DNA of 6,757 nucleotides from Campylobacteraceae bacterium (GCA_026985655.1 JALSQB010000222.1:1-6757); one strand, 5' to 3'. Counted from the first letter of the stretch, positions 1-6,011 are shown. Notes: generated by a model from the letters alone, not told the origin. A program made the numbers and translations.

Positions 1-31
1 TGTAATAAAACAAAATCGTGAAGGAAAACAG

Positions 32-955
32 ATGCAAGAAAAAATAAAACGCATAAAAACAGAGATAGCTAAAGCAGTAGTGGGGCAAGAAGAGATGATT
101 GATGCACTACTAATAGGGCTTTTTTGTGAAGGTCATATTTTGTTAGAGGGCGTACCTGGTTTGGCTAAAACTACTACGGTTAAAGCTTTCTCTTCTGCTA
201 TGGAATTAGATTTTTCACGTATTCAATTTACACCTGATTTATTGCCCTCAGACATTGTTGGGGCTGAAGTTTATGACCCCAAAAGTAGTGTGTTTAAAAT
301 TAAGAAAGGTCCTCTATTTACACAGATATTATTGGCTGATGAGATTAATAGAAGCCCATCAAAAGTGCAGTCTGCCCTTCTTGAAGCGATGCAAGAGAAG
401 CAAGTGACCATTGGGGCTGAAAGTTTTAAGTTACCTAGACCATTTATGGTCTTAGCCACACAAAATCCACTGGAACAAGAGGGTGTTTATGCTTTACCTG
501 AGGCACAACTTGATAGATTTATGATGAAACTTAAAATAGAGCATAACTCTGAAGATGAAGAGTTAGAGATTATGCGACGTATTGCCACTAAAAGCTCAAA
601 ACTTATTTCTGCTGTCTGTTCAATTGATGATGTAAATAAAATTTCTCAAGAGATTAATGAAGTGCATATAGATGAGGAGCTTGAAAAATATATTATTAAG
701 TTAGTAAGAGCTACCCGACAAGCCAATACTGATGTAAAATATGGCGTTAGTCCAAGAGCTTCCATTGATTTATATAGAGCATCTAAAGCCCATGCGTATA
801 TGGAGGGGAAGTCTTTTGTTACTCCTGTTGATGTATTGGCGATGGTCTATTTGGTTTTTAGGCATCGCATAGGACTCTCTTATGAAGCACGTGCTAAAGG
901 TATGGGTAGTGATGATGTTTTAAAAAATATTATTGAATCTATTGAAATTCCGTAA
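32..955 (+). CDS. MoxR-family AAA+ ATPase
   Basis: The 307-residue protein is full length for the MoxR family of AAA+ ATPases. These act in the cytoplasm as chaperone-like motors and usually work with a VWA or DUF58 partner. Visible motifs in order are Walker A GVPGLAKT (residues 40-47), Walker B ILLADEINR (99-107, with Asp103 and Glu104), the sensor-1 segment LATQNPLEQEG (141-151), the arginine-finger segment EAQLDRF (157-163) and sensor-2 GVSPRAS (238-244). All catalytic positions look intact. The start at 32 follows an AAGGAA ribosome site at 21-26 with five bases between. The stop codon overlaps the ATG of the DUF58 gene by one base, so the two are probably translationally coupled. No promoter is visible in the 31 upstream bases, so the gene may be transcribed from further left. 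The family call is secure; the substrate is unknown. Confidence 0.95.
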   Translation: MQEKIKRIKTEIAKAVVGQEEMIDALLIGLFCEGHILLEGVPGLAKTTTVKAFSSAMELDFSRIQFTPDLLPSDIVGAEVYDPKSSVFKIKKGPLFTQILLADEINRSPSKVQSALLEAMQEKQVTIGAESFKLPRPFMVLATQNPLEQEGVYALPEAQLDRFMMKLKIEHNSEDEELEIMRRIATKSSKLISAVCSIDDVNKISQEINEVHIDEELEKYIIKLVRATRQANTDVKYGVSPRASIDLYRASKAHAYMEGKSFVTPVDVLAMVYLVFRHRIGLSYEARAKGMGSDDVLKNIIESIEIP

Positions 956-1773
956 TGCATACTTTTCAAACGCTAGTTTTAAAAGCTAAAGAAGATGTCT
1001 ATTCGCTACTTCAAGGCTCTAATTTTTCCAAGATACTAGGACAAGGGTATGATTTTGCAGAACTTCGACCTTATGCACAGGGAGATGATGTTCGTTATAT
1101 CTCTTGGGTAAATTCGGCGAAACTTGGTGAACCTTATGTTAAACGAATGCATGAAGAGCGTGAACTTTTAGTACATGTATCCCTAATGATAGATGGCAGA
1201 ACCATCATAGGTCAAAAGCATCAACTTTTTACTTATCTTTTAGCACTTCTTTCTTATTCTACGGTGTTAAGTAATAATCTATTTGAAGCCTCTTTTTGTG
1301 TTGGTACTTCATTTAAAGGGTTTGAACCAACAAAAGAGATTGAATCTATTGAGCGTTGTGTCGATGAATTTTCTAACATAAAACCATTGGGTTTAAAAAT
1401 AGCCTATGAAAAAATAGCCCATAAACTTGTAGCTTTAGAGCGAAAAAAAAGTTTACTATTTTTAATAGGAGATTTTTTAGAAGAGATAGATTTGTCTCTC
1501 TTATCACAAAAGCATGAAGTATGTATTGTAATGGTTCGTGATAGATGGGAAGAAAAGCCATTGATAAATTCAGATGCAGTATTAATAAATCCAATAACAA
1601 AGAAAAATATTAATAAAAACTTTTCTAAAAAATCATTGGAATATTATAGAAAAAGATTAGTAGAACATGATGAAAAGCTTTATGCTCATTTTAATCAACA
1701 TAAAATAAAATATGTCAAAATTTATGAGCAAGAAGAGGCTTTAGAAAAGATAGAACGCTTATTTAACTTTTAA
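955..1773 (+). CDS. DUF58 domain protein, short soluble form
   Basis: The 272-residue protein has the DUF58 signature at residues 31-70: GYDFAELRPYAQGDDVRYI, then W51 and EPYVKRMHEERE. DUF58 proteins are paired with MoxR ATPases across bacteria and are thought to contain a VWA-like fold. The second half fits such a fold, with a hydrophobic strand LLFLIGDF at 167-174 and another, VCIVMV, shortly after. Where a VWA domain would carry its D-x-S-x-S metal site, this protein reads MIDGRTIIG (78-86). The aspartate is kept but both serines are missing. I see no membrane segment, and the protein is shorter than many DUF58 members, which often begin with two transmembrane helices. The start overlaps the moxR-like stop as TAATG. 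The last 15 bases overlap the 3' end of the opposing DUF1835 gene, and there is no obvious terminator. Its role is presumably as MoxR partner or adaptor. Confidence 0.9.
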   Translation: MHTFQTLVLKAKEDVYSLLQGSNFSKILGQGYDFAELRPYAQGDDVRYISWVNSAKLGEPYVKRMHEERELLVHVSLMIDGRTIIGQKHQLFTYLLALLSYSTVLSNNLFEASFCVGTSFKGFEPTKEIESIERCVDEFSNIKPLGLKIAYEKIAHKLVALERKKSLLFLIGDFLEEIDLSLLSQKHEVCIVMVRDRWEEKPLINSDAVLINPITKKNINKNFSKKSLEYYRKRLVEHDEKLYAHFNQHKIKYVKIYEQEEALEKIERLFNF

Positions 1774-2721
1774 AAGGGTATTCAGTGGTTCAGAGTAGTA
1801 ATACTGCTTGATAGTCTCTTTTTTCATGTCCCAACACCATAGATTGTCATTTGTTAAAGTTACACCCCCAATGGCACGTTGAATGTTTGTAATATTAAGC
1901 CAATTCTTTTTGACCTCTAGTACCTCTTTACCCAATGGAGTAAGATGAAAATTTCCACCCTCTTTTTTAACAACACCATGTGATTCAAAATTATCGAGTA
2001 TCTTCCAAAACAGTACATCTCCTATAAACTTTCTTCCCTCTAAACTTTGAGATTTTTTAAAGATATTAAGTGGCTTACTATGACCATCAGCAATGGCTTG
2101 TAGTGCTTGATACTCTGTACGTGAAAGACCATACTTCGTACTAGGATACTCCTGTAACATTCGGTAAACAGCGCCTTTTAAAAACGGTAAAATTTCTGTC
2201 TCTTCTTTTAAAAGATTCGCCCATGCTTTAGGTGTATTAGCCGTAAATGCGTCCCATGCCTCTTGGGCTAGTTCAAAATGCTCTTCTAAAACATTGGTAT
2301 TGTAAAGTAGAAGTTTTTGAATCTGTTGAACAGAAGATTCTCCTAAATATTTGTCACTACAAATAAAGGTTAATTGGTTTTCTTTTAGCTCTTGGGTTGA
2401 GAACCATGCAAGAATTTGGAGTAGTTGTAGTTGGTCATAGAGGTCATGTTCAAACCATAAAATAATTTTGTCATACTCTTTGTAAGACTTTAATTTTTGG
2501 TCACGTGTTTCAAAATCTTTTTTAATGGTGTCAAAATCACCTAATCCATAAGATGCAATGAATTTAGCACGTATGGTAGAGAGTTCTTCTAAAGAAATTC
2601 CAGCAGGAACGGGCCCCTCATGTAAAAAATCTTTCCAAGGTAGGAAGTCTCCTTTAATCTTAGCTTCTTTCATTATATTAATACAAGCTGTTCCATTGAC
2701 GATATTTAATGTTTTAATCAT
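1759..2721 (-). CDS. DUF1835 domain protein, function unknown
   Basis: With the ATG at 2721 the protein has 320 residues. The N-terminal half matches my memory of DUF1835: LNIVNGT (5-11), W29-x-D31, HEGPVP (34-39) and WFEHDLYDQLQ (89-99). The C-terminal part, about residues 200-275, looks like a winged helix (GLSRTEYQALQAIADG, later LTPLGKEVL). It is followed by a GG...LWCWD ending (285-298) that is common in this family. No reaction is established for the family as far as I know. No signal peptide or membrane helix is seen, so it is probably cytoplasmic. An in-frame GTG at 2736 would add five residues, but it lies upstream of the likely -10 box (2728-2733) and has no ribosome site. The ATG at 2721 also gives the expected MIKTLNIVNG start. 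There is no Shine-Dalgarno sequence before either start. The 3' end overlaps the DUF58 gene by 15 bases. Confidence 0.85.
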   Translation of the reverse strand: MIKTLNIVNGTACINIMKEAKIKGDFLPWKDFLHEGPVPAGISLEELSTIRAKFIASYGLGDFDTIKKDFETRDQKLKSYKEYDKIILWFEHDLYDQLQLLQILAWFSTQELKENQLTFICSDKYLGESSVQQIQKLLLYNTNVLEEHFELAQEAWDAFTANTPKAWANLLKEETEILPFLKGAVYRMLQEYPSTKYGLSRTEYQALQAIADGHSKPLNIFKKSQSLEGRKFIGDVLFWKILDNFESHGVVKKEGGNFHLTPLGKEVLEVKKNWLNITNIQRAIGGVTLTNDNLWCWDMKKETIKQYYYSEPLNTLLKVK

Positions 2722-2727
2722 AGAGAT

Positions 2728-2733
2728 ATTATA
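2728..2733 (-). promoter_or_regulatory. -10 box of a leaderless promoter for the DUF1835 gene
   Basis: On the minus strand this is a perfect TATAAT. Six bases (2727-2722) separate it from the A of the ATG at 2721, which is the usual distance from a -10 box to the first transcribed base. Transcription would therefore begin at the start codon. No Shine-Dalgarno sequence and no recognisable -35 box are present. It sits back to back with the plus-strand promoter of the hydrolase gene, with 12 bases between the two hexamers. The box is read directly from the sequence; the leaderless mRNA is an inference. Confidence 0.6.
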
Positions 2734-2742
2734 CACAATATC

Positions 2743-2751
2743 TGTTATAAT
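2743..2751 (+). promoter_or_regulatory. extended -10 box of a leaderless promoter for the hydrolase gene
   Basis: The sequence TGTTATAAT is a perfect extended -10 element. The hexamer is 2746-2751, and six bases later comes the ATG at 2758. The predicted first transcribed base is the A of that ATG. An in-frame TAG at 2752-2754 excludes any upstream extension of the gene, and the next in-frame ATG is deep inside the protein (residue 138), so the start codon is fixed. There is no purine-rich ribosome site upstream. I find no clear -35 box, which is normal for strong extended -10 promoters in Campylobacterota. Confidence 0.65.
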
Positions 2752-2757
2752 TAGCCT

Positions 2758-3678
2758 ATGTTTAAAAATATATTTATCTTAATTCTTTTAGTATTTACTT
2801 TTGTTGCTTGTTCCCTCAAAGTTCCTGTGACATGGGAAAAACGTATTGTTCATACGGAGCTTAATAGTACTTTACCTTTGGTCTATACAGAATATGGTAA
2901 CGCAAATAACAAAACCTTACTCTTTCTCCATGGTTTTGGAGAGAGTAAGGAGACTTGGCGTTTTTTAGTGCCTAGATTAGCACAAGATTACCATCTTGTG
3001 CTTTTAGATTTAAAAGGTTTTGGGGTCTCTCCTAAAACTGAAGATAATGCCTACTCTGTCTATGACCAAGCAGAAGTGGTGGCAAGTTTTATAAAAAAGA
3101 AAAATTACCATAACTTAACCTTAGTTGGTCGCTCTTTTGGTGGAGGGGTTGCCTTGGTTCTAGCCTTGATGCAAAAAGACAAACTTCTTAAAAAAAGAAT
3201 ATCTAGGTTAATTTTAATTAATGCTATGTCTTATAAACAAAACTTACCTTCAATGCTAAAAACCTTAAATAAACCACTGATTGGATACTTAGGGATTCAT
3301 CTTGTCTCAAACGATTGGATGGCTAAAGAGGCATATAAATTTGCTTTTTATAACAATGATTTAATCTCCAAAGAGAGCGTTGATTATGCCAGTTATCTAC
3401 TCTCTTTACCACGGGCAAAATATGTCTATCTTCAAACAGTAGAACAATTAATTCCTGATGATATTGCAAGTGTGCAAAAACGCTATAAAACAATAGATTT
3501 AAAAACATTGATTTTATGGGGAAAAGAAGATGTTTCTATCCGTGTGAGCAATGCTTATAAATTGCATCGAGATTTAAGGCGAAGTTACTTAAAAATATTT
3601 GAAAAAGCAGGACATATACCCAATGAGGAGATTCCTCAAAAGGTTGTTTTTGAAATTTTGAAATTTATGAAAGAGTAG
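2758..3678 (+). CDS. alpha/beta hydrolase, predicted lipoprotein
   Basis: The 306-residue protein has an alpha/beta-hydrolase fold. The first 17 residues are a hydrophobic signal peptide ending in a lipobox-like FVAC, so Cys18 is probably lipidated and the enzyme is tethered to a membrane outside the cytoplasm. The oxyanion motif is HGFG (58-61). The nucleophile elbow is GRSFG (124-128, Ser126), with Arg where His is common. The acid is in LWGKED (253-258, Asp258), and the histidine is His286 in AGHIPNEE. The triad is complete, and residues about 155-245 look like a lid or cap. Substrate is unknown: an esterase, lipase or C-C hydrolase role are all possible, and the annotation should stop at family level. 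The gene diverges from the DUF1835 gene across 36 bases and converges on smpB with an 8-base gap. The coding sequence holds two terminator-like hairpins, described separately. Confidence 0.88.
   Translation: MFKNIFILILLVFTFVACSLKVPVTWEKRIVHTELNSTLPLVYTEYGNANNKTLLFLHGFGESKETWRFLVPRLAQDYHLVLLDLKGFGVSPKTEDNAYSVYDQAEVVASFIKKKNYHNLTLVGRSFGGGVALVLALMQKDKLLKKRISRLILINAMSYKQNLPSMLKTLNKPLIGYLGIHLVSNDWMAKEAYKFAFYNNDLISKESVDYASYLLSLPRAKYVYLQTVEQLIPDDIASVQKRYKTIDLKTLILWGKEDVSIRVSNAYKLHRDLRRSYLKIFEKAGHIPNEEIPQKVVFEILKFMKE
2904..2950 (-). terminator. possible antisense intrinsic terminator inside the hydrolase gene
   Basis: Bases 2915-2923 pair with 2942-2950 over nine base pairs. After a two-base bulge (2924-2925), 2926-2929 pair with 2938-2941, leaving an 8-base loop. 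Read on the minus strand, the hairpin is followed directly by TTTTGTTATTT (2914 down to 2904), the layout of a Rho-independent terminator. On the plus strand no T-run follows, so it would act only on antisense transcription, for example read-through from smpB heading toward the DUF1835 promoter. The same bases encode the HGFG oxyanion region, so the pairing could be a coincidence of codon choice. Confidence 0.4.
2979..3005 (+). terminator. possible intragenic intrinsic terminator or attenuator
   Basis: Bases 2979-2988 (AGCACAAGAT) pair perfectly with 2993-3002 (ATCTTGTGCT) around a 4-base loop. The stem runs into TTTT (3002-3005) and then AGATTT. This is a terminator-shaped element about 220 bases into the hydrolase reading frame and in the sense direction. 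Translating ribosomes would normally keep it open, so it could act as a polarity or attenuation point when translation is poor. The T-run is short, so termination may be weak or absent. It encodes part of AQDYHLVLLD. Confidence 0.35.
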
Positions 3679-3686
3679 TTAATAGT

Positions 3687-4145
3687 TTATTTATATTGTT
3701 TCATAGCTTGTGCTGCTTCACGCAGTTGTGTTTTACGTTTCATGGTTTCGCGTTTGTCATGAAGCTGTTTTCCTTTAGCAACAGCAATGCTTACTTTTAC
3801 ATAGTTTCTCTCGTTAAAGTAGAGCATAAGAGGGACAATGGTTAAGCCATCTTTTTGAACTTTTTCAAATAGTTTATCTAACTCTTTTTTATGAAGTAGT
3901 AGCTTTCTTGGACTTCTTGTATCTCGGGCAAAGTTTGCATTGGTTGTGTCTAGGTGGGCGATGTGTGTGTTCATTAGGTGTAGTTCACCTTTGATAAATC
4001 GGCAAAAAGCATCACTTAAGTTTGCTCTTTTAGCACGTAAAGCTTTTACTTCAGAACCAAGAAGGACAATACCTGCTTCAAATTTTTCCATGATTTCATA
4101 GTCGTGGTAAGCTTTTTTATTTTTTGCGATTAAGTTTATTGCCAT
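3687..4145 (-). CDS. smpB: SmpB, tmRNA-binding protein for ribosome rescue
   Basis: SmpB binds tmRNA (ssrA) and enters the A site of stalled ribosomes, starting trans-translation and tagging the unfinished protein for degradation. The 152-residue length is normal for the family. Visible family motifs are KNKKAYHDYEI (8-18), GSEVKALR (30-37) with the following NLSDAF (42-47), and the C-terminal KGKQLHDKRET (124-134), whose tail reaches into the mRNA channel. Nothing is missing. The ATG at 4145 gives the family-typical MAINLIAKNKKA start. The ribosome site is weak (AAGAA about six bases upstream). An extended -10 box predicts a leader of about 20 bases. The gene is divergent from nadC and convergent with the hydrolase, so it is probably transcribed alone. 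No ssrA gene is seen in this window. Confidence 0.97.
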   Translation of the reverse strand: MAINLIAKNKKAYHDYEIMEKFEAGIVLLGSEVKALRAKRANLSDAFCRFIKGELHLMNTHIAHLDTTNANFARDTRSPRKLLLHKKELDKLFEKVQKDGLTIVPLMLYFNERNYVKVSIAVAKGKQLHDKRETMKRKTQLREAAQAMKQYK

Positions 4146-4171
4146 TATTTATTCTTTATTAGTTTTATAAA

Positions 4172-4180
4172 ATTATATCA
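4172..4180 (-). promoter_or_regulatory. extended -10 promoter of smpB
   Basis: Read on the minus strand, this is TGATATAAT (hexamer 4172-4177), a perfect extended -10 box immediately preceded by a run of seven T. Transcription should start near 4165, giving a leader of about 20 bases before the smpB ATG. A T-rich stretch ahead of TGnTATAAT, in place of a -35 box, is the familiar sigma-70 promoter pattern in Campylobacterota. The upstream part overlaps the nadC promoter on the other strand. Confidence 0.65.
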
Positions 4181-4194
4181 AAAAAAGCTCTTAA

Positions 4195-4203
4195 TGGTAT
4201 AAT
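4195..4203 (+). promoter_or_regulatory. extended -10 promoter of the nadC operon
   Basis: TGGTATAAT is a perfect extended -10 box (hexamer 4198-4203). The predicted transcription start is near 4210, which leaves a leader of about 27 bases containing the ribosome site GAGGA (4221-4225), 11 bases before the ATG. I see no clear -35 box. The hexamer lies at about -33 to -38 relative to the predicted smpB start on the other strand, so the two promoters probably share DNA contacts. Confidence 0.65.
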
Positions 4204-4236
4204 CCTTAAAAATATTTATAGAGGATATACTTCTGA

Positions 4237-5058
4237 ATGTTAAAATATAAATTTATAGAAGCTATGGTAGCTGAAGATATTGGACGTGGGGATCTCTTTT
4301 CTCGCATCTCTACAGCCAAAGAGGTAAGGGCATATATTGTCGCTAAATCAGATGGTGTTTTTGCAGGTCGTGAATATATAGATGTTTTAGCAAAAATGTA
4401 TGATTTAAAAGTGGATTGGCAGGTCAATGATGCCAGTTCTTTTGTGGTGGGAGAACAACTTTTGTTTATCTCTGGAAACTCTAAATCCATTTTGTCTTTA
4501 GAACGTTCCATTTTAGACATCGCTTTACATGCTTCTTCTATTGCTACTTTAACAAATAAATTTGTTCAAAAAATTGAACCCTATAATGTACGACTTTTAG
4601 ATACACGAAAAACACGCCCTTTACTTAGAGAGTTTGAAAAATATGCTGTGCGTTGTGGAGGAGGAACAAACCACCGTATGGGGCTTGATGACTGTTTAAT
4701 GCTTAAAGATACCCATTTAAAAACCATCGATAATTTAAACGAGTTTATGCTTGAAGTGCGTCAAAAAATTCCCTTTACTTCTAAAGTAGAGATAGAGTGT
4801 GAAGATATGCAGGGCGTTAAGTCGGCCATGGCAGCTGGAGCAGACATTATTATGTGTGATAATATGACGCTTGAAAATATTATTGATGTTGTTAAGTTTA
4901 GAGATAAACACTACAAACATATACTGCTTGAAGCGAGTGGAAATGTAACACTTGAGACTATTGAATCCATCGCTAAAACAGGTGTTGATGCCATCTCATC
5001 TGGTTCACTTATTCATCAAGCCAACTGGATTGACCTCTCTATGAAAATGGAGGGCTAG
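4237..5058 (+). CDS. nadC: nicotinate-nucleotide pyrophosphorylase (quinolinate phosphoribosyltransferase)
   Basis: NadC converts quinolinate and PRPP to nicotinate mononucleotide, CO2 and pyrophosphate in de novo NAD synthesis in the cytoplasm. At 273 residues it is full length. Key residues can be matched to the known active site of the family: EDIGRGD (13-19), Arg90, Arg124-Lys125 in DTRKTRP, His146-Arg147 in GGGTNHRMGL, Lys157 in MLKDTH, Glu187 in VEIE and Asp208 in CDN. The C terminus LEASGNVTLE...GVDAISSGSLIHQA is typical. The intact EKYAVRCGGG and HR motifs argue against the paralogue ModD. The helix around residues 89-105 is a little divergent (ERSILDIALHASSIATLT, where ERTLLNLLQHSSGIAT-like is usual). 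It is the first gene of an operon with its own promoter. nadA and nadB are not in the window. Confidence 0.96.
   Translation: MLKYKFIEAMVAEDIGRGDLFSRISTAKEVRAYIVAKSDGVFAGREYIDVLAKMYDLKVDWQVNDASSFVVGEQLLFISGNSKSILSLERSILDIALHASSIATLTNKFVQKIEPYNVRLLDTRKTRPLLREFEKYAVRCGGGTNHRMGLDDCLMLKDTHLKTIDNLNEFMLEVRQKIPFTSKVEIECEDMQGVKSAMAAGADIIMCDNMTLENIIDVVKFRDKHYKHILLEASGNVTLETIESIAKTGVDAISSGSLIHQANWIDLSMKMEG
5049..5054 (+). promoter_or_regulatory. ribosome binding site of the DHH phosphoesterase gene, inside nadC
   Basis: GGAGGG lies within the last codons of nadC, nine bases before the ATG at 5064. It fixes that start and shows that the two genes are translated from one mRNA, with only five bases between stop and start. 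Confidence 0.75.
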
Positions 5059-5063
5059 AACTT

Positions 5064-6011
5064 ATGATAAAAGAATTTAAAAAATTAGTTGAAAAGTATG
5101 ACAAAATTACTATTCTCACCCATAGAAATCCTGATGGAGATACCCTTGGAACAGGTTTAGGTCTCTATGGATTGTTTAAAAATATGGGAAAAGAGGTAGA
5201 AATTTGTAATCCAACTAAAGATTTACCCAAACACTTAGATTTTTTACCTCATTTTGCTAAAATAAAAAGTCAAATTGATTTTGACAATAGTTTAATAATT
5301 ACTTGTGATTCAGGAAGTATTGATTTACTTGTGTTTGATTTAAGTTTAAGAGAAATAGTGAATATTGATCACCATTTATCTAATACTAATTATGGAACAT
5401 TAAATATTATAAATAGTGACTATGTTTCGACTTCTATGGTAGCTTATGTGTTGTTAAAAAATGATTTTAAAATAAACAAAGAAGTTGCAACTTGTTTTTA
5501 TGTGGCATTGGTGAGCGATACACAAAATTTTACAACATTAAATGTTACTAATTTGGTGTTTGATGTGGCTTCTGAATTACTCTCTTTAGGTGTAAATCTT
5601 GAAGAGGTAAATAAAAATTTGACACAAAGAAAATCATTAAGCTCATTACGTATTTTAAGTGCAACAGTAGATAGCTTAGAGCTTAGCGAAGATGCTCAAC
5701 TTGCAACCATGTTTGTCGCTACTGAAACTTTAGAAAAAACAGGTGCTAAGTTAAATGATACTGTTGGCTTAATTGATTATGCTATTGGTTTGGTTACGGT
5801 GAAAATAGCCATTCTACTGATTGAGTTTAAAGAGAATATTAAAGTTTCTTTTCGAAGTAATGGAGCAGATGTTTCCTCCTTGGCTCTCCACTTTGGTGGA
5901 GGTGGTCATCGTATGGCATCAGGGTTTAGTTCAAATGTTTTAGATAGAAAACTATTGTTAAATGAGATTAAAAAAGAAATTAAAAAAAGAGGATTATTAA
6001 ATGGGTCGTAG
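5064..6011 (+). CDS. nrnA: DHH/DHHA1 phosphoesterase, NrnA-like nanoRNase/pAp phosphatase
   Basis: NrnA-type enzymes degrade very short RNA oligomers and can dephosphorylate 3'-phosphoadenosine 5'-phosphate, using two metal ions in the cytoplasm. The 315-residue length fits. Metal-binding motifs of the DHH domain are all present: THRNPDGDTLG (19-29), TCDSGS (80-85, Asp82), the name-giving IDHH (101-104) and YVALVSDTQNF (145-155, Asp151). The C-terminal DHHA1 domain carries FGGGGHRMASGF near 277-288, which binds substrate. The sequence DTQNF differs slightly from the DTGxF form I expect in NrnA. A RecJ identity is unlikely because the protein is too short. The NrnA function rests on family similarity; another small DHH phosphodiesterase activity is possible. 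It is the middle gene of the nadC operon, and its last 11 bases overlap the next gene. Confidence 0.88.
   Translation: MIKEFKKLVEKYDKITILTHRNPDGDTLGTGLGLYGLFKNMGKEVEICNPTKDLPKHLDFLPHFAKIKSQIDFDNSLIITCDSGSIDLLVFDLSLREIVNIDHHLSNTNYGTLNIINSDYVSTSMVAYVLLKNDFKINKEVATCFYVALVSDTQNFTTLNVTNLVFDVASELLSLGVNLEEVNKNLTQRKSLSSLRILSATVDSLELSEDAQLATMFVATETLEKTGAKLNDTVGLIDYAIGLVTVKIAILLIEFKENIKVSFRSNGADVSSLALHFGGGGHRMASGFSSNVLDRKLLLNEIKKEIKKRGLLNGS
5988..5993 (+). promoter_or_regulatory. ribosome binding site of the 3' envelope gene
   Basis: AGAGGA lies inside the end of the phosphoesterase gene, seven bases before the ATG at 6001. The spacing is ideal. It decides the start of a gene whose reading frame runs off the window. 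Confidence 0.75.

Noticed and set aside
1794..1825. Small hairpin with a later T-run after the DUF58 stop
   Set aside because: The stem is six pairs with one G-T, and the T-run begins 10 bases after it. That is too weak and too far for an intrinsic terminator.
2722..2736. GTG at 2736 as the start of the DUF1835 protein
   Set aside because: It lies upstream of the likely -10 box and has no ribosome site. The ATG at 2721 begins the protein exactly where the family motif starts.
2558..2782. Plus-strand frame across the divergent promoter gap
   Set aside because: It lies antisense to the well-supported DUF1835 gene and overlaps the promoters. It shows no domain and no ribosome site.
4206..4520. 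Minus-strand open frame opposite the nadC start
   Set aside because: It is a shadow of nadC, with no ribosome site and a low-complexity sequence that resembles no family I know.
4237..5058. ModD, the NadC paralogue linked to molybdate transport
   Set aside because: All quinolinate-binding residues and the EKYAVRCGGG motif of true NadC are present, and no mod genes are nearby.
5886..5901. Six-base inverted repeat in the phosphoesterase gene
   Set aside because: It falls on the conserved GGGGH codons, has a short stem and no T-run, so it is explained by coding constraint.
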